A stretch of DNA of 25,000 nt. Source: Tubiluchus corallicola (Eukaryota > Priapulida > Priapulimorpha > Priapulimorphida > Tubiluchidae). This document shows positions 10,369-20,760 of this stretch, one piece after another; positions within the stretch are counted from its first letter, which is position 1; the number at the start of each line of letters is the position of its first letter. The notes below the pieces were generated by a model. It was not told where the DNA came from, made no database searches, and was given only the letters and a program-made list of their open reading frames with translations. Where the stretch lies: NCBI GenBank assembly GCA_030141605.1, contig JAQGDQ010001472.1, forward strand, positions 1 through 25,000, in the 5' to 3' direction. Made by a program: the position numbers and the translations under genes.

Positions 10369-10948
10369 CTGATCGATTGTGAAATATATCTCTTATGGTT
10401 TCTTTGTAGATATATGATGATTCAGACACATCGGCTCCGTTATTCATGTGCTCAATTAACCGCATCCAGAGTCGTTTTCTAACAACATGATCCGGCGGCC
10501 AGCTGTTAGTCCGAATAAAAGTTTTTAAACCATCAAACGAATGTGTTAAAAAAGCGTTCTCCAAATCCGTCAGGTTGCCCAGCCCGAGTTCGGGAAAGTT
10601 GTGGTAGTCGTTGAAGGATCCGTACAACTTATCCCTGTCCACGTAATGGGTCAGCGACACTGACGGTCTGACCTCGAGTTTCTGACGCCCAGACGTCGTA
10701 TCTCTGCCGTTGGCAGAAGGCGACACGGAACGACTGGGGCTCTCCGTTAGCGTGTCATCAGAGCTTCCTGACATGTGTTTGCTACGGTCGGAGTCGATGG
10801 TTTTGTCCGGATCGTTGGTTTTGTCTGGATCGTCCACGCTCTCGTCGTTAAGCATGAACACAATTTCACTGTTGGACGTTACGTCTGCGGGAAACATGTT
10901 GCCGGGTTCTGACGACTCAGGTGTTACCACTTTAACTAAATTTTTCAT
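10369..10948 (-). CDS. TBC1D24: TBC1D24/Skywalker-like protein, first visible coding exon with start codon
   Basis: The exon encodes 193 residues plus one base. The ATG at 10948-10946 has A at -3, and a TAA stop lies in frame two codons upstream, so this is the likely start if the 5' UTR is contiguous. Residues 1-100 are polar, Ser/Asp-rich and probably disordered, with a duplicated DPDKT motif at 41-50. From about residue 101 the chain becomes conserved (HYVDRDKLYGSFNDY), and the TBC domain begins near 140 (GLKTFIRTNSWPPDH, then R157-x3-W161, the usual RxxxW motif). The exon ends in SYIYKETIRDIFHNRS and a perfect AG|GTAAGT donor. The expected arginine-finger motif (IxxDxxR) is absent, as in TBC1D24, so GAP activity is doubtful. 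The N-terminal extension is longer than I expect for vertebrate TBC1D24. Orthology rests on both exons together; another TBC/TLDc family member is the main alternative. Confidence 0.85.
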
Positions 10949-11024
10949 TCTTTATCAATAGGCCACAATTCGTCCAGCATTATCGAACGTGGATGCAGAA
11001 GTGTTGTATCAAATCCAGACAGCA

Positions 11025-11033
11025 ACTTACCTG
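11025..11033 (-). other. Possible 5' UTR splice donor upstream of the TBC gene
   Basis: On the minus strand the sequence reads CAG|GTAAGT, a perfect donor consensus, 77 bases or more upstream of the start codon. If used, a 5' UTR exon ends at 11031. The only nearby acceptor (AG just before the ATG, ATTGATAAAG) has a poor pyrimidine tract, so the site may be chance or may pair with another acceptor. Confidence 0.25.
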
Positions 11034-11138
11034 CAACATTTAATTAACTTTTCTTACTACCTAATAAGTACCTATTATACAGTACTGGTGCACCACAGAA
11101 TGTGGCATTAAATTCTTACGAGATGGATACTCTATTAA

Positions 11139-11590
11139 CAGGGTTCCCACAGAATTTCAAGATAAATTTCCCTAACTTTCTCATGACTTTTCCCTGGCCA
11201 AACATTGATTTTCCATGACTAAGATAAGCAGAAATTGCATTACTAGTATACTATACATAATCAAACATTTTTGTGTACGGACATTCATACACATACTGAT
11301 ATATAATGTGTCGGCACAGTTGCGGTAGTGATAACGAAATTGCATTAAATAAACTTTCTTAATCCAATCATTAATTTTGTAAAAGAAATCAAAAGAAACT
11401 GGCAGCCAGCCGTAGCAAAATTTTAGTTGAACACAAATCACTGAAAAATATGTTTGGAAAAATATTGGTTCACGGTGATTATTTTTGTGACTTTTCCAAT
11501 TTTCCTGACTTTTCGCCCCATTTTCAATAATCTTCCCTGACTTTTCACCAAATTATATTTTCCCCTGACTCTTCCATTACTTTTCAGAAT
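11139..11590. mobile_element. Dispersed repeat with a hAT-like CAGGGTTCCCAC terminus
   Basis: The left edge reads CAGGGTTCCCACAG at 11139, typical of hAT ends (CAGGG). The sequence then carries several TGACTTTTCC-like motifs (11183-11220 and again 11490-11585), a pattern seen in many animal non-autonomous hAT repeats. I found no matching right end (GTGGGAACCCTG) or 8-bp duplication, so the element is probably truncated and its right boundary is approximate. Confidence 0.45.
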
Positions 11591-11944
11591 AGCCTGTAAG
11601 TAAAATTATCTTGCAGCCATTTTATTAATATCATTTTATTTCGTATATACATAAGATATTCACAAAAAACTCTTAATAAATTTAGACAGCATTTAGAAAT
11701 TACAAAAATTTTTATTGAACAAACGACTATAGGTTACGTGAAAAGGCACACCTGACACACCTGGCAGGTACTAAGATGATTCATTTTTTACTAACATTTG
11801 TTTACTTTGCTTTCAAGCAGGTACAAAGGTCACGCTTAACTGACATTCCTTCAAGGTACATGTTACTCCAAGTTTCGGCTTGATGACTGAACTTGTAAAT
11901 ATTACTTTACAAACCTGCAACAACTTGTAAAAGGGCAGTATATA
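11591..11944. other. Intergenic sequence without recognised features
   Basis: AT-rich sequence; no gene, repeat or RNA is recognised. Confidence 0.4.
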
Positions 11945-12146
11945 AGCTCAGGCAGGGATGAGAATGACAAATTGCAAAAAACTCTGAAACAGGCCTGCCA
12001 ACTAGCGGTCAGTTTGTGAAATAATGTAATGGGCCCCTAAAAATTTTCTCAACGAATTTACGCAATTTACAAAAATGGCACTACTGGTCTTCCAAAAAAC
12101 TCGGAATTCCGCGTATGCATGGAAAATTCTCATCCCTGAGCTCAGG
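11945..12146. mobile_element. hAT MITE (186 bp) with perfect 8-bp duplication
   Basis: The element 11953-12138 has perfect 13-bp inverted ends, CAGGGATGAGAAT and ATTCTCATCCCTG. It is flanked by AGCTCAGG on both sides (11945-11952 and 12139-12146). CAGGG ends with an 8-bp duplication identify the hAT superfamily. It is too short to encode a transposase. Confidence 0.93.
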
Positions 12147-13784
12147 CTGGCCACAGAAAGAAAATTTGTTTCTGTCTTACCTCATGAGCTCAAAAGATGT
12201 CAGTAGGGAGGGAGGAAAATTTTTTTTTAAATTTTGTGAATGTTTAAAGCTGAATCGTGGAATGTTGAAAATCAGTTGAAATGAAAGTTTATTTCCCACT
12301 GGTTAGCAGTAATGTTTTAATTTTTTTCAATGAGCATTTTTATGCTTTGTCTTTTAGTTTTGCATTACTAAATTATCGTACATTTATTGATTATTGTATA
12401 GTCATCGTGAACGTGTATGTTCTGATAATTATGGTATAAGCGGCAACACTACTCAGCCATTAATACACCGATTTGGTGGAAAATTCAATACTTTTTAGCC
12501 TCTAATACAATGAGCAGCATACAAAGTCTGGCCGAGAGTTGGCCGTGGGAGAAACATGGCCACGTCCTGCATTCCCCAAAAGAACGACGTTATAATAGTC
12601 ACTGCGTTTTTACGTTTTAAATTAAAAAAATGCGCTTTTACCTGACTACGTCAAGTATGTATATGAATGTGCAAAAAAACATATAAAATCCCCGGCCGGG
12701 TGAGCAATAAAAAATATTACCCAGACGGTTAGATGAAAACAGAAGTATTTTTATTGTCGGCTTTAATACAAAGTAAATTAATGAAACCAGAATTTGTCAG
12801 TACAATGCAGGTCAGATTGTAAGGAACAATTAAATGTAATTTTGTGATCAACTTAAACTAACCTTTCTCTCCAGATCTAATTTTTCTGCAGGAGTCTGCA
12901 ACCCTTTCTAAAATGAAGCCATAACAGGTGACCTTGAAGTCCGGATGGCTTGGAACAAATGCATACTCTCAAAACTCTATGCATCACCGAATTATGAATT
13001 TATTCCACAGCAACTCAAACATACATACAAATTGATATTACATTGAAAAAAAAACTATGCGAGTTACTGTAAGGAGGGGGAAGGAGCATAAGTTTTGTTA
13101 GTAACTTAAGATCAGGATGAGTAAAATTGAGAGTTAATTATACCGTTGTAGTAGGTAATTCTTTGATGCTTTTTTAAATTGATAAAGATTAAGAGTTTTC
13201 ATTTCACGTAGAATTGATGACTATAGTTTAATAGCATTATATTTAGATGACTGTTTCATTATATTTGTTTTTGGAAGAAGGAATACATAGTTTTCAACTG
13301 AATATCTTGTGTAATGATCATGTTGATTTGAAACTGGACACATCTTACACCGTATTAAAAATTCTAGTGAAAACTAATAATTCTGATGCAACTGATGCAT
13401 TAATTTGCAAGAACTAACTAAACTGCATGTACTGGCTACAACATATCTTTTTCTGCACGGCAAAGTTTTCATTCAGTTTTAAATAACATGTATCAGTAAA
13501 AATGTCAACTATATATGCCAAAAACTCAATGTAGAATTTAAATTAATGATTTCTAAGCCGAAACAAGTAAGATGAATTACTGGAGGAGGATTCGAACGCT
13601 TAATGCTCCTTCCTCCTCCTCACAGTGACTCATTTATTTTATTTTATAATGTAATAACAAAATTTGTTTCTATGTTTATGTTGCCGCGGAATGAATCCAA
13701 TAAATTCAAATCACACATTTTTAAAAGAGAATGCAACTTAACTGAAAATCAAATATGTAAAGTATCTTTGACCGCTGACACTGT
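12147..13784. other. Intergenic region without confident genes
   Basis: AT-rich sequence. The only hint of coding is a 34-codon minus-strand stretch (12863-12965) with plausible splice edges, discussed among the findings. No tandem array or element boundary was recognised. Confidence 0.4.
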
Positions 13785-13850
13785 CAGGGGCGTATTAACC
13801 GATAGGATAACTAGGCTATAGCCTAGGGCGCCAAAGTTCCAGGGCGTCAC
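13785..13850. mobile_element. hAT-like terminal fragment
   Basis: CAGGGGCGTATTAACC begins at 13785 and is followed by a short palindrome, CTAGGCTATAGCCTAG (about 13811-13826), then GGCGCCAAAG. This resembles the 5' end of widespread animal hAT elements. No right end or duplicated GACACTGT could be found, so it is a fragment or has a distant, decayed partner. Confidence 0.45.
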
Positions 13851-14972
13851 GTTTTAGGAAAAAAATTTATTCTCATCGGAAAATGTGTATACTTCTATAT
13901 TAATATAAACTGTAAACTGTATGTCTTTAGGGGTGCAGCTGTGACGCAGACCTAACATTATGCTCACATCAGTTGTCTGATACCATGCTCACATTAACAC
14001 AAATTTTCACATTCAGATATGTCAAAATTACCCACACATATTGCAGTCTGGCTTACAATCATTAAATTAAAATACTTTCAGGCACTTAATCGTCTAAAAC
14101 CAAACCATTTTTCTTTACTAGCTCTACCCTAGTAATTACCAATTTTGCGCCAATGTTCAAGAACATGCGTTTTATCCTGGGGTAAATGGAAGTACGTCTT
14201 GTATGACGGGTGTAACTAACTAATGTAATTAAACTAACAGAATCTTATTTACAATAAACTTTCGAAAGAAAGCAAATTACCAACCTACAGTATTAGTTAC
14301 TTTCAACGTATAACTTGCGGTAAGTTTCCACCATATACAAGAAATTCGCAATCACGCTGCAGACAAAAAATAAACTCGTAAAATTCAAAATATCGGAGAT
14401 ACACACATTACACGTTCAACACATTACTCCATATAAATCTGTATTTGTCTAACAGGAATCTCGCGGCGCACCGTTTATGTACCTTTCAACGACCAGTTTG
14501 CGCTCCAGCAAAAGTTTGCGCATGTCAAATGGAAAGAGAGAAAAATCGGCTAGCATATAGTCTTGTGATAAAGCGCATTGCGCGAATAAGGATTGGTGCC
14601 TAATTACCGCTCTTAGAATCGTTTACTATTGTATTGAATGTAGAATTCTTACCTATACTGTGAATGACATCACGGTTTAATCATTATACAAAAAAATTGT
14701 TCTGCCTCAGCTCTCATGACAACGAATAACTCTGAGCTGTGTAGTCGGTTCCGCCATCTGTTGGCGCCGAAGAAAAAGTTTTCACTTTGGCAGGTGCAAA
14801 AAGAGAACGCGTGAAATAGCTGGATTACAACGAGCGAGGTTAACTATAATAAATTAATAATTGATTGAATGAAGCATTTAAAAAATCTGTCGAAAGCTTC
14901 TTGAATCACACTGGGCATAGAGTTATCTTTCTGAGTGCACTTCAAAAAAGCAAAGAATCGTAAGCAAAATAT
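13851..14972. other. Intergenic region without recognised genes
   Basis: AT-rich sequence. A short plus-strand frame around 14456-14561 looks protein-like by eye but lacks splice or start evidence. Confidence 0.35.
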
Positions 14973-15582
<610 letters not shown>

Positions 15583-15713
15583 TGTCGCAGATGCTAGCAT
15601 TTAATTTACAGTTTATTGTTAATTTTGATATGTAGTTTTAAACTTTAGCTTTTCACTAGCACTAAGTCAGTGCTGACATCTGTTTGTACACTTAGAAGTT
15701 TCCAATATATGTA
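15583..15713. repeat. 131-bp direct repeat, copy 1
   Basis: It matches 16227-16357 with scattered substitutions. The shared blocks include CACTAAGTCAGTGCTGACAT and GAAGTTTCCAATATATGT. The two copies flank the decayed BEL/Pao fragment. Confidence 0.85.
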
Positions 15714-15789
15714 TTTCCATTTCACTCATTAGACTTTGTTGCCCCAAATGAACAACACAAAGATTACCCAGATTATAAACCAAAGACCT

Positions 15790-16070
15790 CCAATACAGAA
15801 AATTTGATAAAAAGTTGGAAAAAAGGAATTTCCGTATTAGACTAATATCTATTAAGTTTGCGGGAATGCAATCAGTCACAATATCGACAATCTCGATCAG
15901 TATTCCCCCAAGCCCCAAAAGTTGGTCATATTGTGCTAATACAAGATTACTTGCCCAGAGGACAACGGAAATTGGGGCACATTCACAAGGTCGCACACCA
16001 AAGGGCTATCTCATTGAACGTTCACACAAATGCTTATATCCCTTGAAATGTGTAGATAATATACACGATA
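15790..16070 (+). pseudogene. Decayed BEL/Pao retrotransposon pol fragment (C-terminal DUF5641-like region)
   Basis: One frame, from 15846, reads YLLSLRECNQSQ and then PKVGHIVLIQDYLPRGQRK plus LGHI. This matches the end of BEL/Pao polyproteins, where an EYLxxLR motif is followed by PxxGDxVLxxDxxLPRGxWxLGRI. A stop codon lies immediately before the Tyr. The expected terminal LLYPLE motif appears as CLYPLK near 16040, but in another frame, so at least one frameshift has occurred. Only this tail is present: no reverse transcriptase, protease or gag is visible. It is a dead relic. The family call rests on motif recognition alone. Confidence 0.6.
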
Positions 16071-16226
16071 GTCATGACACATTTCAGAAAAGAGACACTT
16101 TGGCACCATCATGTATTTCTAATATCTCAGAACGAAAAAAAAGAAGCTGCCAAAAAAGCCACACTAAAAATAAAAAATCTAAACCAGCAAGATGCTGTAT
16201 AAGTTACTTTGTCTTTGTGGTGGGAA

Positions 16227-16357
16227 TGTCGCAGATACGAGCATTTAATTTTCAGTTTATTATGAATTTTGATTTGTAGTTTTAAACTTTAGTCTTTCAC
16301 TACCACTAAGTCAGTGCTGACATCTGTTTGTATACTTGGAAGTTTCCAATATATGTG
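16227..16357. repeat. 131-bp direct repeat, copy 2
   Basis: Direct copy of 15583-15713, displaced by 644 bp. It may be the end of a tandem duplication or relics of an LTR pair; no TG...CA termini or flanking duplication could be defined. Confidence 0.85.
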
Positions 16358-16890
16358 TGCACTTGCTACTGCTATATGTTCGTATGGAACTGGGTTACTG
16401 GGCTTCTCTGTGTATGTAGTAGTTTCACACTTGGTAGCAAGGTTAGAAGAACAAGCAATAGGCTTAAACAGTTGTGTGGTTATAATAATGTTTCGACTCA
16501 GGTGCCATGATATATTGGCTGATAGATTTACCTTAACTTTTGTTCACTACTGTTGATTATGTTTACAATTTTCGTGTATATGTGGATTGACTATGAGACT
16601 ATGATTTTGAGTAAAATACATATCGCAAAGTTAAACCATGTTTTCATTCAGTGATTTCACCTGTTTAACACAAACATCGCAACTACAAAAACAGTCTAAT
16701 AAACCTGACAATGTCGGTTGTTGGCTCTCCCCAAAACACCCCAGCGACAACTTTAGCGTCACGACATTAGCCACTTTAACATGAGATGACAGCAGCGATA
16801 ACCGTATGGTCTCTCTGTCATTCCGTCTCACAAGTTATATTTAAAAGTTGTTGTTACTTGTATTTGTGACCTCTAAAGAGACAATAAACT
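16358..16890. other. Intergenic sequence, possible retroposon 3' end at right
   Basis: No gene is recognised. The right edge, GACAATAAACTATTC, reads like a retroposon polyadenylation signal running straight into the next microsatellite. Confidence 0.35.
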
Positions 16891-17006
16891 ATTCTATTTT
16901 ATTCTATTCTATTCTATTCTATTCTATTCTATTCTATTCTATTCTATTCTATTCTATTCTATTCTATTCTATTCTATTCTATTCTATTCTATTCTATTCT
17001 ATTCTA
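16891..17006. repeat. (ATTCT)n pentanucleotide array, about 23 units
   Basis: A nearly pure ATTCT run with one ATTTT variant near its start, immediately after an AATAAA motif (16884-16889). Confidence 0.97.
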
Positions 17007-17119
17007 AGATAATTTATTCGTATTTATCTGTGTGCCTGTCAGCACGGCAAAATCAAATCGCGCAGATGGTGTTGTGATTTGTTGAAAACATTTTAAACAA
17101 TTAATAATTTTCTTTTCTA

Positions 17120-17408
17120 TTTACACAAGTCTTTCAAGCAGGTAAGCGAAATGCTAAGTAATATAACTTTGCATGAGAAATTGTTTTGGGACATAATTTA
17201 ACCATTTTCTTTTTTCTCCTGATTTACGTGGCGTAGTGACGTCATGTAATGGCGCCGTCGGAACCGTATTGCCGAAGATTTAAAATGAAAAACAAACAAA
17301 AATTCCTTTCAACGCGAGTAAGATATACGCATAAAATTGCTGTAAAGTAATATATTTTTTAAAGCAATTTTCCTGAACCCTACTTCAGGTACCCCTTTTC
17401 TTGTCCTT
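17120..17408 (-). repeat. Dispersed repeat family, copy 1 (inverted relative to copy 2)
   Basis: Its reverse complement aligns with 24203-24490 over the full length, with roughly 70-75% identity by eye. Shared blocks include CAAGAAAAGGGGTAC, TTTTATGCGTATATC, CGCGTTGAAAGGAATTTTTG, TATGTCCCAA and CTTACCTG. A TGACGTCA octamer (17237-17244) is conserved in both. No terminal inverted repeats or transposase were recognised, so the class is unknown. Confidence 0.85.
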
Positions 17409-18369
17409 CAATGGTTCAAAAGGTCTAGGGTTATAGTCACAAGGTTATCAAGATAAATTTTTGTCCACAGTGACTACATATTAGGGCGTGGGTGTGCACC
17501 TCTACTGAGTTGCTTCTAGTTAGAATGTGTTTTAAGCAATGTCTGTTCATAGGAATCACGGTCTGAAAATATGTCATGAAGCTGTCATAATTATAGCACA
17601 AAAAATTAAAATAATTGTTGTTGATTTAACGTATCACAGTCGTCAGTGGTAGTTAATTTGTGCGTCTGATAACTAATTTTATACATAGGAAACCTATTAC
17701 AGTATTTATTTGTTCATGCTTTATTATTATCGAATTTCTATCGTACACAAAATACAGTTCCTAATTAAAGATTAAAAAAGATAAAATGCAACGGTAAAAC
17801 GTGTATGGATTATACACATATCTACAAGAGAAAATTAATTTGTAGGTAAATAATTTAAAACATTATTATTAAAAATGGAGGTTTTTAGACAAAATGCAAA
17901 ATTAATTGCACTGCCATAAAACTCCTGTTCATACAAATTTTCAATCACATGGCCGCATGCGCACAACAGCCAAACACCATGTTGCTTGAGCTGTGAAGCA
18001 AACTGTACTACCCTCGCGTGCTCTGGTTCCGCACGCAAGTATAAAGAAAGAACTAAAGAAAAACGACTTATTATATAGAATATTATCGATAATAATGAGT
18101 GAAAACAGGGGACGCTCCAGTTCCACAGTACCTTAGGTTATAATGTTATAATCTTCAATTGCTTAACTTCAAATATAATAACAACTATTACATTAAGTTC
18201 ACTAACAAAAATGAAGTAAGAAAAACATAGTATTATGAGTAAAAATGAGTGCTGCAGTTCCACAGTACCAATACTGGAAGTGACAACACAATGTGTCTTG
18301 GCAAGCCAAAACAAAACCAAAGCCAAACAAATGCAATAATTGCAGGTAGCTTGCTTGCTGGTACTCACA
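17409..18369. other. Intergenic region without recognised genes
   Basis: AT-rich sequence with several short overlapping frames of no recognisable content. CCAGTTCCACAGTACC (18116) and GCAGTTCCACAGTACC (18254) share a short local duplication. Confidence 0.35.
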
Positions 18370-18437
18370 ATTGCCTAGTTTGTTTATTCTCATTTGTTAC
18401 AGTATTGCCTAGTTTGTTTATTCTCATTTGTTACAGT
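18370..18437. repeat. 34-bp tandem duplication
   Basis: Two identical copies of a unit beginning ATTGCCTAGTTTGTTTATTC and ending TGTTACAGT lie head to tail. Confidence 0.95.
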
Positions 18438-18790
18438 GTCAACAAAATACCGAGAGTAAGTGAGTAATTGTTCAACATTAAGGGCACCGACTAGCTAGAA
18501 CATTAGACTAACACATCTATCAAAATACTGGCCTCACAGTTATATACAGCCACAGAAACAACATGTATAAAATGTATTATCATTATTGTAATTAATTATC
18601 GAAATCTTTAAATCTATGTGTGCAAAATTGGAAATTAATAGTAATGTCATTTTGGTAACATCTACAGAATGTTGCAAAAAGTTCAATCATGTCAAGTGAT
18701 GTTAGAGAAACTTAACATGAATTCTATTTATTGCCAAAAATAAAATGAACGGTTTTAATTCACTTTAATCTTAATAAACCTTAATAAATC
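18438..18790. other. Intergenic sequence without recognised features
   Basis: AT-rich sequence. A short CTTAATAAA-type repeat lies at 18768-18798, next to the following MITE. Confidence 0.35.
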
Positions 18791-18798
18791 TTAATAAA

Positions 18799-19430
18799 CC
18801 TTTTCACCGATTTGTTGCTCACGGGCGGTATTCCTCCAGGTCAAAGGTTAAGTGTAACAAAGCGTCTTAGCAACAACCGTCACGTGACGTGTGGGTAACG
18901 CAAAACCGTCTGGTAAAGGTATAAATCAATTTAAATGAAATTATTCATTCATCGCAGTCTATTTCAAAATTGTAATTGCATATTATGTTTTCCTTTCTTA
19001 ATGTTTCTTTGCTATTATTACATCATTTACTTTATTACATCAATTTCATTAAGTCATCTACAAAAGCAAGCATAACTTTTTCATTTAAGTAAAGTGAGTG
19101 TGTTAATGACCGCATCGTACACTCACCTCACACTACTCAAACTATTTTATTTATTGTTTATTTATGTGTACAATATTGTATATTGATGTGCGAAATAAAA
19201 TTCATAGTTCATAGTTCATAGTCTGCCGCATCAGTTCAGTAACGTCAGTTGTTTTACGGGGACTTTACTTCATTGTGCATTAGTCTGTGTATAGAGTGAT
19301 TTACTAGCAGGACTTTGTTTCGAAACAGGAAAAAATCAATCAGATAAGGTTCTACATAGCTGTTAAAACTGTTACTATTACAGAAACGTGGGCTGCAAGG
19401 CATTGTCAAGTTTTGTCACATTGATGCATT
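18799..19430 (-). mobile_element. Long-TIR MITE family, copy 3, split by a retroposon
   Basis: Read on the minus strand it follows copies 1 and 2. Bases 18837-18912 match the right terminal part (GGTCAAAGGTTAAGTGTA, then CAACAACCGTCAC). Bases 19221-19400 match the centre (CATCAGTTCAGTAACGTCAG through AGGTTCTACATAGCTGTTAA). The inserted 308 bp are absent from the other copies. The distal terminal repeat, after about 19400, is lost or too diverged to trace. Confidence 0.75.
18908..19225 (+). mobile_element. 5'-truncated non-LTR retroposon tail inserted in the MITE
   Basis: The insert 18913-19220 is flanked by GTCTG (18908-18912 and 19221-19225). It ends in CGAAATAAAATTCATAG with the 7-mer TTCATAG repeated three times, the simple-repeat 3' end of CR1/L2- or RTE-like elements that lack poly-A. 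It interrupts the MITE between segments that are contiguous in the other copies, so it is younger than that MITE insertion. No coding part remains. Confidence 0.7.
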
Positions 19431-19523
19431 GAATAAAATTTATACCGTATGTAAAATTAAATAATGTTCCCAAGTTCCCACTATCCCTTTAGGTTCACAT
19501 TCATTCACATTGATACCATTGAA

Positions 19524-19863
19524 TAAGGTTTTTCACAGTTTCAGTGATTGACGATGATCGCGAAAAAGTCAAAGGTGAAATGAACCAGACAAAGCATTTG
19601 TGTACCCTTGACAACGCCTCGCAGCCCATGCACAGCTAGCTAGAACCTTACCTAGTTCATTTTTTCTTGTTCCCAAAGAAGATCCTGTTAGTAAATCACT
19701 CTACGCACAGACTAATGCATAATTAAGCATAATTAATCAAGTCCACGTAAAACAACTGAAGTTACTGAACTGATGCGGCAGACGATTACACAAATGCGTT
19801 GTCTGGTACATTTAACCTTTGACTTTTCACAATCACCATTAATTGAACTGTGCAAAAGGCTAA
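19524..19863 (+). mobile_element. Long-TIR MITE family, copy 2, with TAA duplication
   Basis: The element spans 19527-19860 (334 bp) between TAA trinucleotides (19524-19526 and 19861-19863), consistent with PIF/Harbinger-type targets (TWA). The terminal inverted repeats are about 75 bp long and end in CATTTGTGTA on the inner side. It shares its core with copies at 9288 and 18799. Its right end lies four bases beyond the scramblase stop codon, so the scramblase mRNA would run directly into it. Confidence 0.85.
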
Positions 19864-19864
19864 T

Positions 19865-20593
19865 TTAATTATTTTTATTCTGTTGTTCATAATACATGAA
19901 ATCGATTAGAAAGGTTAATCCTAAAAGTGTTGCCTTCATATTCACGTCCAAATCCATGGGAAATGTAATTCCAAAGTTGTCTGCATCCAGGAAGGCTTCC
20001 TTCAGGAACCCTGACCACTGCTTGCTGATTTTACCAACTTGTTGATTACCGTCAGCTGATAAAATGTTAAAATTGACATCTCTGCAGCAGCTGCATGTCC
20101 AGAAAGGACCTTTCACTCTGAGTACCAAGTCTCCTGCTGCATTGTAGACACGAAACTTGGGAAAGAGAATCGAGCATTCCTGTTCTATAGTACCAATCAC
20201 CGTCCCCGGTGGTGCAGTAACTTCCATCTTTTGCAGACAGCAGAAGCAGCAGCAAGATTGACAGCGGAGTGGTCGATAAAGATGAATGACTTCCATGCCT
20301 GTGTTGTCCAAGATGTTCATGTCAAAAGCCCGCAAAGGTCCACAGCAGATGCGGTTACAACAAGATGTGTCCTCAGCGGCGAACAACATCTGCTGACCCA
20401 TGTTGTTTTTTATGACGTATTTGTTCCTTGTTTCGAAACCCGTGAACGCCTCCAGCATTTCAATCTGTTGATGTATCAGCACTTGATCCAGCTGAGCCAG
20501 GTAAGCTAACCCTGGTGGGTATTGAGTAGCATCAGCAAAACCTGTCATTCCGGCCCACTGTGATTGTGGCTGTTCATCCACAAGCTTATCCAT
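19865..20593 (-). CDS. PLSCR: Phospholipid scramblase family protein, complete in one frame
   Basis: A 242-residue frame matches animal phospholipid scramblases, which move lipids between membrane leaflets in response to calcium. In order: a short N-terminus, PPGLAYLAQLDQVLIHQQIE at 26-45, TGFETRNKY at 51-59, and FAAEDTSCCNRICCGPLRAF at 71-90. A CCCFCC cluster at 114-119 corresponds to the palmitoylated cysteine motif, with more Cys at 167-170. GKISKQWSGF at 187-196 corresponds to the nuclear-import segment of PLSCR1. An EF-hand-like DADNFGITFPMD lies at 203-214, and a C-terminal membrane helix at about 221-235. It is shorter than vertebrate PLSCR1 because the proline-rich N-terminal region is reduced. 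The ATG is in strong context (ACAATGG). The coding region has no intron, unlike vertebrate PLSCR genes, so it may be a retrocopy or a lineage with lost introns, but the frame is intact. An AATAAA overlaps the last codons (19874-19879). Which paralogue it corresponds to cannot be assigned. Confidence 0.95.
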   Translation of the reverse strand: MDKLVDEQPQSQWAGMTGFADATQYPPGLAYLAQLDQVLIHQQIEMLEAFTGFETRNKYVIKNNMGQQMLFAAEDTSCCNRICCGPLRAFDMNILDNTGMEVIHLYRPLRCQSCCCFCCLQKMEVTAPPGTVIGTIEQECSILFPKFRVYNAAGDLVLRVKGPFWTCSCCRDVNFNILSADGNQQVGKISKQWSGFLKEAFLDADNFGITFPMDLDVNMKATLLGLTFLIDFMYYEQQNKNN

Positions 20594-20755
20594 TGTGTTG
20601 TGCTTCTCAAGAGTAGATTAATTGTTGTAAGATTTGACTCCTAATGAACAAAAACAGGCACAAAATCTTTGTTAATGTTTTATTTATGAATTTAATCGAA
20701 AGCACAATTACATTTCTGTTGTCCTGTTTCATTTAAACACGTGTTTACTTATTGA
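20594..20755 (-). promoter_or_regulatory. Scramblase 5' region with candidate 3' splice site
   Basis: On the minus strand the sequence TGCCTGTTTTTGTTCATTAG ends at 20641, a good pyrimidine tract plus AG acceptor 47 bases upstream of the ATG. A 5' UTR intron is therefore plausible, and the pentamer array would then lie in that intron. Alternatively the region is the promoter; an AT-rich CATAAATAAAAC lies near 20680. The two options cannot be separated from sequence. Confidence 0.4.
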
Positions 20756-20760
20756 ACCAC

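Noticed and set aside
14456-14561. Protein-like plus-strand stretch
   Set aside because: The frame is short, without a start, splice sites or recognised family.
20067-20509. Short frames inside the scramblase gene on either strand
   Set aside because: They are shadows of the scramblase coding frame.
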